From Choristoneura fumiferana (taxonomy: Eukaryota; Arthropoda; Insecta; Lepidoptera; Tortricidae): a DNA stretch of 64,000 nucleotides. How positions within the stretch are numbered: position 1 is the first letter of the stretch; every line of letters begins with the position of its first letter. The notes beneath the pieces were generated by a model. The model saw only the letters and a list, made by a program, of their open reading frames with translations. It was not told the origin of the DNA and did not search any database. The translations under genes were made by a program, and so were the position numbers. Below, piece after piece: positions 53,451 to 63,612 of this stretch. Location: NCBI RefSeq assembly GCF_025370935.1, contig NC_133493.1, forward strand, positions 12,409,970-12,473,969. Reading direction: 5' to 3'.

Positions 53451-53729
53451 GACGACCAGATGGCCTAGTGGTTAGAGAACCTGACTATGAAGCTTGAGGT
53501 CCCGGGTTCGATTCCCGTGTCGGGGCAGATATTTGTATGAAAAATACGAATGTTTGTTCTCGGGTCTTGGGTGTTTACTATGTATTTAAGTATGTAAGTT
53601 TTAAGTATGTATTCTATATAATTATATTTATTCGTTGCTCAGTACCATAACACAAGCTTTGCTAAGCTTACTTTGGGACTAGGTCAATTGGTGTGAATTG
53701 TCCCGTGATATTTATTTATTATTTATTTA
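53451..53729 (+). mobile_element. tRNA-derived SINE A, plus strand
   Basis: GACGACCAGATGGCCTAGTG head, CCCGGGTTCGATTCCCG B-box, 'gttctcgggtcttgggtgtt' and a TGATATTTATTTATT tail. Confidence 0.92.
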
Positions 53730-54185
53730 TTTAAAAGCTTAATTTCAAGCTCAAAAAATATTTACGAGTTATCTGTACGGTCAAGGACTTTAATTCATGA
53801 GCCACTATTGAACCGAGTTAACGTCAACGTCATAGTGATATCACATTAATTAACAAGGTAAATCTTAAAGTAGCTCAGTTACATGAGTAGAATCGAACCT
53901 TGCATTTACAGCCCCATGGTCGGAGGCAACCTGTACAATTCTATACCGGAAGTAAAATTGTTGAAATAACAAATAGAATATGTAACAAATTGGTAAGGCC
54001 TTGTGGGGATTGTAGGCGAGCTCTAATGTTAATGTCTAAGGACGAGCATCGGAACTTGTATATATGCGACCGCGTTGAGAAACTTCGATAGCGCGATGTA
54101 GAACATGGTCGGAGTTTTTATTGTTGTTCACTAGATGGCGCTAGGAGTCGCTACAACCTCTTGAATAATTTATTACAATTTCCAG

Positions 54186-54282
54186 GTGTACATCAAGCAC
54201 GGAACCCGGGTATTTTAGAGTGGGCAACATGAGTCAACCCTTCCCCGAATGCTGTCCCCAGAAAATAGAAGGTTCCGATTAG
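54186..54282 (+). CDS. Exon 3: C-terminal SVWC half and stop
   Basis: After acceptor TTACAATTTCCAG, the first base completes the codon split at the exon 2 donor (Met490). The frame then reads CTSSTEPGYFRVGNMSQPFP, ECCPQKIEGSD and TAG: Cys491 and the Cys512-Cys513 pair. A PFPxCCP motif near the C-terminus is the hallmark end of SVWC domains, which normally also have one last Cys after CCP; it is missing here. Of the three frames only the one dictated by exon 2 phase stays open and cysteine-rich, which strongly supports the join. A possible poly-A signal (AATAAA) is at 54702. Confidence 0.76.
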
Positions 54283-54701
54283 AATAACACTCTCACTGCA
54301 CTGGCACCTTCAAAACAAGCCTAGTCGTCGACACCATTGAACAATATTGAAAATATTTTGTCAAATATTTTTGTTGATATTCAGGAAAGTTAATGTCGTA
54401 CTTAGAATTGTCTGTAATGAAAGCTAAAATTTTAGTTTCTTATTTTGTCATTTTTTTTGTGGACCGCTTAGCTCAAAACACGACCGATCTACGAATAAGC
54501 GGTCGATATTAGAAAATTTAGAAGAAGGTATTTGACATTTCAAATCAAATTCATTCGTAAACAATACAACTGAAAAAAGTTATATTGCCGGGCAGTTCTA
54601 TCCGAAAGCCTTTACTTGATAATCGTTCGGTACCATTCACAAGATAAAGGTCCTAGTGTTTGACATGACATCCTGCTGTTACTGCTATGGCTAATGCTAT
54701 A

Positions 54702-54707
54702 AATAAA
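54702..54707 (+). terminator. Candidate poly-A signal of the SVWC-like gene
   Basis: AATAAA about 420 bases beyond the stop codon in otherwise unremarkable AT-rich sequence; the first canonical hexamer I find after exon 3. Confidence 0.3.
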
Positions 54708-54709
54708 AA

Positions 54710-56905
54710 GAAATAGAAACTACTGGGACAGTTTCAGCACTCGAACATTTAGTACCTATTTTTTACAATTTTCTGGCTCGCGTAAAGCAAAGCAGCTTAC
54801 ACAAAAGCCCATGTAACGTTTTAACGTTGTTTTAATTGAATGTGCTAGTGCAAACAATAGGCCAATTTAATTTATTTTCTTACACGGTGCAACTAACAAT
54901 ACTAATCCAAATACTAGTCCTTCAATTAACTAATACTATCAGGGCTGGTGTCGAATTCTGGTTCCAAATGTTAGCTCAATCTGTTAACAAATAGTGTGAG
55001 TTTTTTCAATTCGAGAAGTATTTAAAAAATATACCTCAACGTAACACCAGGTTTTGTGTATAAATCATCGTTTGCCGCAAAATATCGAATACCAAATATA
55101 TTTTAGTTTATTTCGCATATAGTAGTTACAATTTAGAGGATAAAATAGGTACACAGATCAAAAGAGAAAAGAGTTTGCGAACGAAAAAAGTGAATTTCAT
55201 CGTGTGCGATCATAGTAACTTAGAGAAAACTCCAAAGCACTAAAAAATATATATTTTTCTGACGGAAATTATACACTATTTGAACTCCTTGTATTCAGAG
55301 ATTGTATTCGACAGTTTGACAAGATATATAATCCTTGCCAATATTATAAATTTGAATGTGATTATGGTTCATCTCAACCGATCAAAATGAGGAAAATTAT
55401 AAAGTCCTCGCGGACGCGGGTTAAATGAAAATTATTCCCAGACGAAGTCACGGGTGACAGAATATTTATAAAAAACGTGTTTTCTAAAATAAATGTTTCA
55501 GTTTTAGACTATTTACATAAAATAATCAATAATCATGTACGTATTACAAACATTGAGTCTTTAAATACCTATAAAATATGCAATTTTTACATTAATTTAT
55601 TCAAAATAATCATGAATAGGGCTACAGAATTTAGTTTGAATAATATCTTTTTTATTAAATTAACCCTAACAGTAAACGTCAGTTACTGGATAGGTGTCAA
55701 AGACTGGAACATTAATTTTTGAACTAACCTTTATATTTTAGTTCACCGTAACATACTTAATAATTAAAAAAAAAACTGACGCGTCTATGTAAGATAATAA
55801 TAGGTAAGATTTTGTAAATATTTTGTACTTTTTATTTTTTAATAAAATAATTTAACAGTGTCTTTCTCGTATTTTTTTTTCTACTTTGAACAGGTTTTGC
55901 AGTACACATTCATCGATATAATCGTGTATTTGAGGTAGAACCACAAATGTTTATCAGCAAATTAAACTCCATGGCAAACCGTAGTACCTAACTCAAAACA
56001 GTCGGTCAAATACCGTTCTTTGTTTTGATAGTGGCTTCATACATGTCTGTCCTAAGTTTATTGTTTACTTTGTTTCGATTCTTCCATTTAAAGTTTAGAT
56101 GGCTACTTTTTAGTTAAAAAAATGTTTTTTTTTTTTAAAAACAAGACTTACACGATTTTCTCTTCAGACAGCAAATTCGTTTAACCATCATTCCCAATTA
56201 ACCAAACTTGAATCAACTTATAAATTAAGTTTAATCTTCAAAGAAATATAGCTTTTTAAAAAATACATTAGTCAATACAACTTCCCAATTAAGGCAGAGG
56301 GGCAAAGTGAGATAACTCACAATTTTAAATTAATCACCAAAAAAACTCTATAAATCAGATACGCTAACGCCGCACACGATGCGTAGCCAAACTGTGGTAT
56401 CATAATAAAAACCGTTTTTTGTGACTAACTTTTGTATTCCGGCATAGTTTTGATTTATTACTTTGGTAACTAGGTTATTTGAAAAGTTTCGTCTTTTTTA
56501 AAAAAAAAAACAAACATTGCTTTTGATGAGAATAAAATATTTTGAGTAGTACCTTCCTAAGTATTTTCTTGGAAACTAATATTTTTACCAGTTTCATTTT
56601 TTTTTGTGGTTTGAAATAAATCTAAGACATCGCACGCAAAGTTTTAGTTTTCTAAATCTATCAGTAAAGACAGGGCGTTTATGATTAAAAGACTATTTTT
56701 TAGTTACGATTAATTGTACAGAATGTCAATTTGTTGTGATAGTAAAGTTTACGAATGGTAGAAAATTGTAATATAATGTATTATTTTTGTCCAATTTAAT
56801 TTAGGGTGTCCGTGATTTGCGTTTGTGAATTTGAACAAAGAATTTAATCGGATTAAAAATACATTTTTTTATCACGTGAAAAATTTTCCCTGTAAGTAAA
56901 TATAG
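54710..56905. other. Intergenic, AT-rich, no gene or repeat recognised
   Basis: The 81-codon frame at 55477-55722 is Asn/Ile/Lys-rich and has no domain. I see no copy of any of the window's repeat families. Confidence 0.5.
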
Positions 56906-56916
56906 GTATTAACGAC

Positions 56917-57645
56917 TTGATGGGGAGGCTGAGGAACACCAAAATTGGTTGTCACATAGGTGGTGTTTGTGTGAACAGTCTCAGCTATGCTGACGATATG
57001 GTGCTGCTGAGCCCCTCCATTAAGGGCCTCAGGAAATTGGTATCAGTCTGTGAGAATTATGTCAACTCTCATGGGCTGATATATAATGTAGCTAAAACGG
57101 AAGTTATGGTTTTCAAGGCGGGAAGGGGTCCGGAGAATGTGCCGGAGGTCAGACTGAATGGTGAGATAGTACGCGTTGTGCGGCAGTTCAAGTATCTGGG
57201 CCATATACTAACGGATGACATGAGGGACGACAAGGATATGGAGAGGGAGAGGAGAGCGTTGGCGGTCCGAGGGAACATGTTGGCCCGGAGATTTGCCAGG
57301 TGTAGCAGGCAAGTCAAGTGCACGTTATTCAACGCCTATTGTCTTTCTTTCTACACTTGTCAACTCTGGGTGAGGCACAACAGCAAATCGTACAGCTCCA
57401 TAAGGGTGCAGTATAATAACATATTCCGGGCCCTTATGGGTCTGCCCAGGTTTTGCAGTGCCTCATCCATGTTTGCTGAGGCCGGAGTACCTGACTTCTA
57501 TGCTGTTGTGCGCGCGCGCATAGCCTCCTTTTGGGAGGGGCTGCGTCGCTCGCAGAACAGCATCTTAAGTGCGGTCTATCTCGATGTGGACAGTTCCATC
57601 TTTAGGTACTGGCTTTCCGCCCATCAAAACGAGAACCGAATGTAG
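56917..57645 (+). pseudogene. Non-LTR retrotransposon reverse transcriptase, 5'-truncated
   Basis: 242 codons, open to TAG, beginning inside the RT domain (a TTG/ATG is at the truncation point, not a true start). The catalytic motif is SYADDMVLLSPS (YADD at residues 24-27), then GLIYNVAKTEVMVF, FKYLGHILTDDMRDDKDMER and RRALAVRGNMLARRFARCS. The end reads VKCTLFNAYCLSFYTCQLW, QYNNIFRALMGLPRFCSASS and FAEAGVPDF. It belongs to a non-LTR family distinct from the RTE-like 3' ends, probably CR1-like. The uninterrupted frame suggests a recent insertion. About 150 bp of T-rich 3' UTR and an (ATT)n tail follow. Confidence 0.88.
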
Positions 57646-57793
57646 GTACAACCTAATTTTATTTTTATTTTATTTTATTGTCTATTCCTTATTGCTATTT
57701 TGTTTTTGTGTTTTTATTTTTAATGATTTGATTTAATTTTAATTTTATTTTTTACATAATATGGGTGTACTTTGAATGCCTGAAAATAAAACT

Positions 57794-57827
<34 letters not shown>
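57646..57827 (+). mobile_element. 3' UTR and (ATT)n tail of the truncated LINE
   Basis: T-rich UTR, 'gaatgcctgaaaataaaact' and then about eleven ATT units (57793-57826), typical of LINEs that end in a microsatellite instead of poly-A. Confidence 0.82.
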
Positions 57828-57828
<1 letters not shown>

Positions 57829-57974
57829 AATACATTACAGTACCAATGATTAAATTTCTAGTGCTCACCGATAGTTAATTAAATAATTGGTCTTGGATTT
57901 TTTTATGACTTGTAGTATTAAGTAAGGGACGTCATTCGAGGATCGAAATGGTATTAAATGATATTGTATCGGAA

Positions 57975-58239
57975 TAATAATAATAATAAAATAATAAATA
58001 TCACGGGACACTTGACACCAATTGACCTAGTCCCAAACTAAGCAAAGCTTGTACTATGGATACTAGGCAACGGATAAACATACTTATATAGATAAATACA
58101 TACTTAAATACATATTAAACATCCAAGACCCGAGAACAAACATTCGTGTTATTCACAGAAATATCTGCCCCGGCCGGGAATCGAACCCGGGACCTCAAGC
58201 TTCGTAGTCAGGTTCTCTAACCACTTGGCCATCCGGTCG
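57975..58239 (-). mobile_element. tRNA-derived SINE A, complete, minus strand
   Basis: (AAT)n-rich tail, 'aaatatcacgggacacttga' through 'ccccggccgggaatcgaacc' to 'cacttggccatccggtcg'. Abuts retroposon B. Confidence 0.92.
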
Positions 58240-58242
58240 ATG

Positions 58243-58425
58243 GTTTTTTTTTTTTTTTTTTTTTTTTTTATTCAACTGGTTGGCAAACGAGCAAGTGGGT
58301 CTCCTGATGGTAAGAGATCACCACTGCCCATAGACACTCGCAACACCAGGGGGATTGCAGATGCGTTGCCAACCTAGAGGCCTAAGATGGGATACCTCAA
58401 GTGCCAGTAATTGGTCTTAAAATGC
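58243..58425 (-). mobile_element. Poly-A retroposon B, minus strand
   Basis: 26-base T-run (58244-58269), 'attcaactggttggcaaacg' through 'gggatacctcaagtgccagt'. Confidence 0.9.
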
Positions 58426-58676
58426 TGCTCTTGCTGTTCCTTCTTCTGCTCAACAGAGACGCCGCTTTTTGCGAATAAATGTTAATGTCCCATTGCTCGA
58501 CATGCCTATGCCCAATAGATGACAACCTGCTGCGAAATCAGTTTACTAACGACATGTTTAGATGGTACACATCATCTTTAACGGTAAGTACTATACTTAG
58601 TGTCTCGACTGTGGTGACGCCCGAAAGGTGGGTTGTGTGTTTGACCTGTATGTCTGTTCTTATATCCGCTTGTAAC

Positions 58677-58848
58677 TATAGGTAGTGCCACGAGAGTTGA
58701 AGTGAATGATTACACACACAGCTACATGAAGAACTGATGGTATAAAAGGAGGATGAATGAATATGAATGAGTGAATGACAAAATCCCGCTGTCATTACAT
58801 GACATGTTCTAGTATGCGTGACCTCAACTCTGGCGGCACTACCTATAG
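58677..58848. mobile_element. MITE with TIR CTATAGGTAGTGCC
   Basis: Left CTATAGGTAGTGCCACGAGA and right inverse (CTGGCGGCACTACCTATAG). Sister of 5701-5858. Confidence 0.8.
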
Positions 58849-59019
58849 TCGATACGTCATTTGATTTTTCTTGGTGGCGCAAGTGTAACTTACTTGTATA
58901 ATATGAGAGTTTATTCAACAGTTTTTTTAAACGTAAGACATTTTAAACGTCCAGGATCCCAAATAAAATATTCGCATTTTTTTACAAGCTTATATTTGGT
59001 TTCACCTGTCCCGATGTTC

Positions 59020-59260
59020 GTCATCAAATCTTGCAAATTTAATTTGATCCACTTCCCAATTACCGATTGAGCTGAAATTTTGCATACTTGTGTGTCAATT
59101 ACGTGACAATACAATAATCTGGTAGTGATATCCTGGTAGTCCGGCCAGGATCGTCTCCGCAGGACGAAACTCTTCAACGGTTAATGGCATCGACTTGAAA
59201 TTTGGTATGCAAATGCAGTTTGGGTGACAATGCAAGTAAAGTCGACAAAAAGTATAGTCA
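59020..59260 (+). repeat. Interspersed repeat R4, best copy
   Basis: 'gttcgtcatcaaatcttgca', 'ttgagctgaaattttgcata', 'ctggtagtgatatcctggta', 'ctcttcaacggttaatggca' and 'gtaaagtcgacaaaaagtat'. Confidence 0.78.
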
Positions 59261-60470
59261 GAATTAAAATTAAATTAAAAGCACAATTAAAAGCATAGTC
59301 AGAATCAAAATTTCTGAACTTATTTATACAAATATCTGCTCCGTCCGGGGATCAAAGTCGAGACCTCTAGTTTCATAGCCAGTGTAGGTATCTGGCTAGC
59401 TAGTAGCTAGTGTTCAGATGTTTTTAATGTTATAATACAAAATAAAAATACAAATATTTTTATTAACAGGAACATATTTGATACAATATCTATCAGATTC
59501 CAAACTAGGCTGAGCCTGTATCTTGGACGTCTGCGAGTGCGATTAATAGATTTAATCACTTAGAGTATTTAATCACAGCCATTCTATCGTCAACCTAAGT
59601 CACGTGTCAGTTTTATTGACTTCATTTTTTTTGTTGATGTAACACAGTCTGTACTTTTTACTCTAAAAACAAAAGTATGCGTAATAAGCACCTCTGCAAG
59701 CTGAGCAAAAAATAACTTAAATCAAACATCTTTCGCCCATAAAAGTATCTCGACTCAACGTACCCATATCATGAATACTGATTGTATCACTAACCCCACT
59801 TTATGGCCCATTACTTTGTCCCCCGTCAAAGCATTTTTAATCCGACAACAACCCTCGTAAAACGAATAATTAAAATCACTCAACATTAACTTTACCACCC
59901 AATCATTAACTAATGGAGTTACGTATACTTACATTTAAAAAAAACCGTAACTTTGTTCAAGTTCACTTAAAAAGGCATTTTCTCGGCGGCGGCCCGTGAG
60001 TTATCGCAGTCCTTAGAAAGAGATAGCGAATAAACTTCCCTTCGGTAAAAAGGGAGGGTAGAAGGCATAGAAATATTTAAATTAAGTCCTCTCCTTAATG
60101 TCGGACATTATTTTTTTATCGGTAGAGATATGTCGGGAAATGTTCGCGGGGAATGTTGGAAATGACACTTACAGGGTTTGGTTTTGGTTGTTTATGTGAT
60201 TATGATATGTTTGCGTTGTTGTCATTATTTGTTTACGATATTTGGGTTGCGTTCGTCAGCTTGGTCATCGGATGTTTGTTGTTGAAAGTGATGATTTTTT
60301 TGACGATGTTTTGTTTATTTTAAAAGTATTTGGACGAGTGACAGTTTGAATCTTAGGCTTTGTTTACACGGTGCCAGTAAAATCGTGCTAGTAATTAGGG
60401 TTCCGTACGTTTCCGTACGTCGTAACTGAGAATCGCACTCTGAAAGTTGTGCACAATTTTAAAAGCCAGT
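59260..60470. other. Intergenic, no gene recognised
   Basis: AT-rich. At about 59335-59370 'cgtccggggatcaaagtcga' resembles the head of a very decayed SINE A on the minus strand. Nothing else is assignable. Confidence 0.4.
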
Positions 60471-60475
60471 AATAG

Positions 60476-60605
60476 TACATTGTGTCTTAAGGGCGGTAAA
60501 TAAGGAATTACGAACGAGAGTATTAGAAGCCCGAAGTCGAAGACTGAGGGCTTTAATGAGTCGATGTTCGTAATTCTAGTACCGCCCGTGCGACATACAA
60601 TGTTA
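60476..60605. mobile_element. Palindromic element with GGGCGGTA arms
   Basis: Left ACATTGTGTCTTAAGGGCGG with GGAATTACGAAC; right the inverse (GTTCGTAATTCTAGTACCGC and CGACATACAATGT). The middle pairs GAAGCCC with GGGCTTT. Confidence 0.72.
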
Positions 60606-60677
60606 TTCATCACATTTTCAAGTAAAATTTTATATTTGTAAAAGAAAAATATCATTGTTCCAAATATTGGCGATACC

Positions 60678-60787
60678 TTAGGCTGTGCTCTTGGCAACGT
60701 CGCCCTCCCCCCTCCCTCGGCATGCGCCGCAACGTGCGTGTGCATGTGGTGGTCCATGTGGTCCTGCAGCAGCGCGCGCAGCACCAT
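60678..60787 (-). CDS. Candidate host exon, His-rich, minus strand
   Basis: The minus strand reads MVLRALLQDHMDHHMHTHVA, then AHAEGGGRATLPRAQPK, and meets AAG|GTATCG, a plausible donor, at about 60678/60677. The segment is markedly GC-rich against AT-rich surroundings, as is the proven-looking exon at 43555. The frame is also open upstream (SPILM...). The true 5' edge is uncertain: CTGCTGCAG inside could be an acceptor, or the ATG at 60785-60787 could be the start. I do not recognise the protein, and the next exon should lie at lower coordinates; I could not find it. Confidence 0.35.
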
Positions 60788-60796
60788 CAGTATGGG

Positions 60797-60885
60797 CGAT
60801 GACTCATTTACCGACCTTGGGCTTCATGACAACAAAATGTGTACGCGCAATGACTCATTTACCGACCACGGGTTTCATGACAAGC
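60797..60885. promoter_or_regulatory. Tandem duplicate with two ATGACTCAT (AP-1-like) sites
   Basis: Two copies about 51 bp apart (60797-60833 and 60848-60884) of ATGACTCATTTACCGACC followed by GGG(C/T)TTCATGACAA. Each contains the palindromic TGACTCA core of AP-1/bZIP sites. They lie immediately upstream of the minus-strand exon candidate. Confidence 0.45.
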
Positions 60886-61022
60886 ACATTAAGGTCGAGG
60901 GTTTTATTTGGGGGGTTGCAACCAAGGTAGCCTGCATGTTACGACACTGTTTACGAGCAAGTGTGATGAAAAATTTAATGCATGGATATTTTTTGAAAAT
61001 ATTGCTAGTTTTGCGGAAAGGC

Positions 61023-61180
61023 GATACAATACAATACAATATTGTTTTATTGCACACCAACACAATTGTAAGCAGTACGAGTACAGAAAACACAGGTATA
61101 TACTTACATATAGATTTTCTAAGGTAAGCAATAGGCGGCCTTATCGCTTCAGAGCGATCTCTTCCAAGCAACCTTTTCAA
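61023..61180 (-). mobile_element. LINE 3' UTR with (TATTG)n tail
   Basis: (AATAC)n, 'ttttattgcacaccaacaca', 'gtacagaaaacacaggtata', 'aaggtaagcaataggcggcc' and 'agcgatctcttccaagcaac'. It supplies the uninterrupted version of the junction at 17565. Confidence 0.75.
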
Positions 61181-61632
61181 TGGACAGAAGTAGGGAATAA
61201 AGTTATATATATAAACATTTTGTGCGATATTTGAACTTTTTCCTTAATGTTTTAATAATGTCAACAGGAACTTCGAGAAGTGTCCTTTGCTTGTGATTTC
61301 CACAGTTTTGTAAAAAAAAAACTTTCAAAATTCGTATCTAGGACCGCGTGAACTTAAAAACTATATTAAAAGAAGTCTCATCTTAGCGTATCATATTAAT
61401 TTCAACTTTATACCTGCACGGGTTTCTGGAAAAAAGAGTCTTGATGGACAAACATATAGACAACGAAACGAATCCATAAGGATTAGCTTTTGCTTTATGA
61501 TACGGAACAGTTAAGCACTGGTTAGAAAGTAAACATAAAAAACGTGACGCTTAAATCTCCGTTTACAAACCGTCAGCGTATTTAGAGCATCAATATATTT
61601 AGTCGATTCTTAACTCTTTAGTCATGTGGCCT

Positions 61633-61708
61633 AATAAATAAATGAATAAATATCATGGGACAATTCACACCAATTGACTTAGTCCCAAAGTAAGCTTAGC
61701 AAAGCTAC
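61633..61708 (-). mobile_element. SINE A tail fragment, minus strand
   Basis: 'aatatcatgggacaattcac', 'caattgacttagtcccaaag' and 'taagcttagcaaagct'. Confidence 0.75.
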
Positions 61709-62127
61709 TAGCATAGTTTTACTGGCATCGTGTATACAGAGCCTTATTAATATAAGCTGGCCTAGCTGATGATAATATCAGAACTGTGACTGGTTTTAGG
61801 GTTCCGTACTTTAAAAGAAAGACCCTTTTTCACATAAACGAGTTCAAGTATATAGGTCCTATCGGATAGAAAAATATTATTGTACCTTTAAACGACCGTT
61901 TGAAAGTATACTTTTTTAACCGTCATAATTAAAGGAATCTAAACTTCAAAATGTATTTTCAATGTTTGATGACCAGTGGCCCATTTCACGAAGCTACAAG
62001 GTACAATTTACAAGCGGTAGTCTTTTTTCAATACTGTTAAACAAAGGCTACCGCTTGGAAATTGTAACTTGTAGCTTCATGAAATAGGACACAGAATGGT
62101 CCTAATAAGGAAGACCAGCGCTGTTCG

Positions 62128-62272
62128 CAACACCACCAGTAAGGTATAAAATACACCTAAACTTGGAATATTCCGTACAAAATACGTAATCCTTAGAAAA
62201 ATATTGCTTTTTTTTCGTAATGGCCACGGAACCCTATTTTGGGCGTGTCCGACACGCTCTTGGCCGGTTTTA
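62128..62272 (-). repeat. GGGTTCCG interspersed repeat, 5' part, minus strand
   Basis: 'aacttggaatattccgtaca', 'cggaaccctattttgggcgt' and 'gtccgacacgctcttggccg', the inverse of the left ends at 3031 and 36001. Confidence 0.82.
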
Positions 62273-63073
62273 TTTCATTATTTTTTCATGTTGTTACGAA
62301 AAAATTTACATCAAACCCTCAAAAACAATGTTTTTACTTCGATATGAAATAGTAAAAAAAAATTGTTGTCTTAAATGTAACCCCTCAGTACGCACGGCCG
62401 ACTAGAACTTGTCCAGTTTTTTAATCCCTATTCTCACAATCTCACTTTTTTAACCCTGCCGTGACAGGTACCCAACTCACGTGTTATCTACGATGTGAAC
62501 AAATATTTTAACCCTTCCGCCTTAATCCGGTGTCGGCTGAGTCAATTTAGGGTTAAGATTTTACCGGGTACAAGTATGTTTGGATAGAATTTTGGGTGGC
62601 TGCTTTGATTTTTTTTAAACTCACTTTATTGGATCACATGATGACTATCCTATAATTGCTCTTTACAATACATACTAACTGAATTAATAAGAGTAAACTT
62701 AGAGCTGAATTTGTGCTTAATAGGTACTAATAATTAAGCATCAAAGTGTAAACAGGTCTTAGTAGAATAATTATTATCTAAGTATATCAGTATAGTAACA
62801 GTAAATCTATCGGAACGTGACCCATATCTGGTACGTAAGTGTTCCTCTCACCACGACGGCCTCTCAACAATAGGTTCATTTCCAAACCACGTAAATCATG
62901 AACTCTCCTTGGACCGGGAGCTGAGACCCGTTTAATGATGTTAAGACAAAGTGATCTAAAATTAATTTGGAATACTTCAGCAGGTGGTTTGGGTTAGTTT
63001 GACTGAAAACTCTCTGTATTTTCCGATTTTTTGATTCAAAAGATGCCACGCCTATAACGCCATATCTTTTTTT

Positions 63074-63280
63074 ATCAGTTGACACCAATTGATAGTCCCG
63101 AAACTAAGCAAAACTTGTACTAGGCAACAAATAAACATACTTTAATAAATATTAAATGTAGAGAACAATACGCAAGGACAAACATTCTTATTATCACACA
63201 AATCTCCGCCTCAACTGGGGATCGAACCCGGTACCCCAAACTTCATTGTCAAGTTTGCTAACAACTTGGCTATCCGGTCG
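63074..63280 (-). mobile_element. tRNA-derived SINE A, diverged, minus strand
   Basis: 'ttgacaccaattgatagtcc', 'ctggggatcgaacccggtac' and 'acttggctatccggtcg'; more mutated than the other copies and with a partly deleted body. Confidence 0.82.
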
Positions 63281-63612
63281 TTTTCGAACACACAAAAGAA
63301 GTAACACAGAAAATTTTCTTTCCCAGGCAACCATATAGTATACCGAACGTTACCATCAAAATGGCCCTCCCAACTCCCCGCACACAGCCCTCTACCGAGG
63401 TCACAGAGACTTAATGAAATTCCGACCATCCATAATTGAACCTATTATATCTTGTTAAATCTATTGTGTTTCAAACAATGAAATATGTTTCAACATTAAT
63501 CTATGCTCTTTTGTCCGGTTCATTTGCGAGCAGCTCCTGGGCTATAAAAAGTTGTAACACAATTTTGTAAGGTGCCAGAACGTTTGAGGTTGTTTGAGTT
63601 TCAGTTCTTATA

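Larger units (their letters stand above)
51273..54185 (+). other. Intron 2 of the SVWC-like gene
   Basis: Donor GTAAGT, acceptor TTACAATTTCCAG. Contains the MITE nest 51536-52022, SINE B 52229-52556, an RTE 3' end 53003-53285 and SINE A 53451-53729. The in-frame TAA overlapping the donor and an AATAAA at 51343 would allow a shorter transcript that reads into the intron. Confidence 0.7.
43477..54282 (+). other. Gene span: secreted SVWC-like protein, three exons
   Basis: Gene model joining exons 43555-43624 (or from 43477), 49874-51272 and 54186-54282. The total coding length is divisible by three: 1566 bases, 521 aa plus stop. Intron 1 is 6249 bp and intron 2 is 2913 bp; both are GT-AG. Intron 1 holds SINE B, repeats R4 and B, an RTE end and several MITEs; intron 2 holds a nested MITE pair, SINE B, an RTE end and SINE A. 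I could not identify a promoter; retroposon B debris abuts the first ATG. Transcripts or homologous proteins are needed to confirm the joins. Confidence 0.75.

Noticed and set aside
58422..58478. Mini-frame MLLLLFLLLLNRDAAFCE, like a signal-peptide exon
   Set aside because: It ends in TAA with no GT donor before the stop, and begins at the edge of a retroposon B copy.
60738..61127. 129-aa plus-strand frame
   Set aside because: It is the opposite strand of the minus-strand exon candidate continued into a LINE 3' UTR; no domain.
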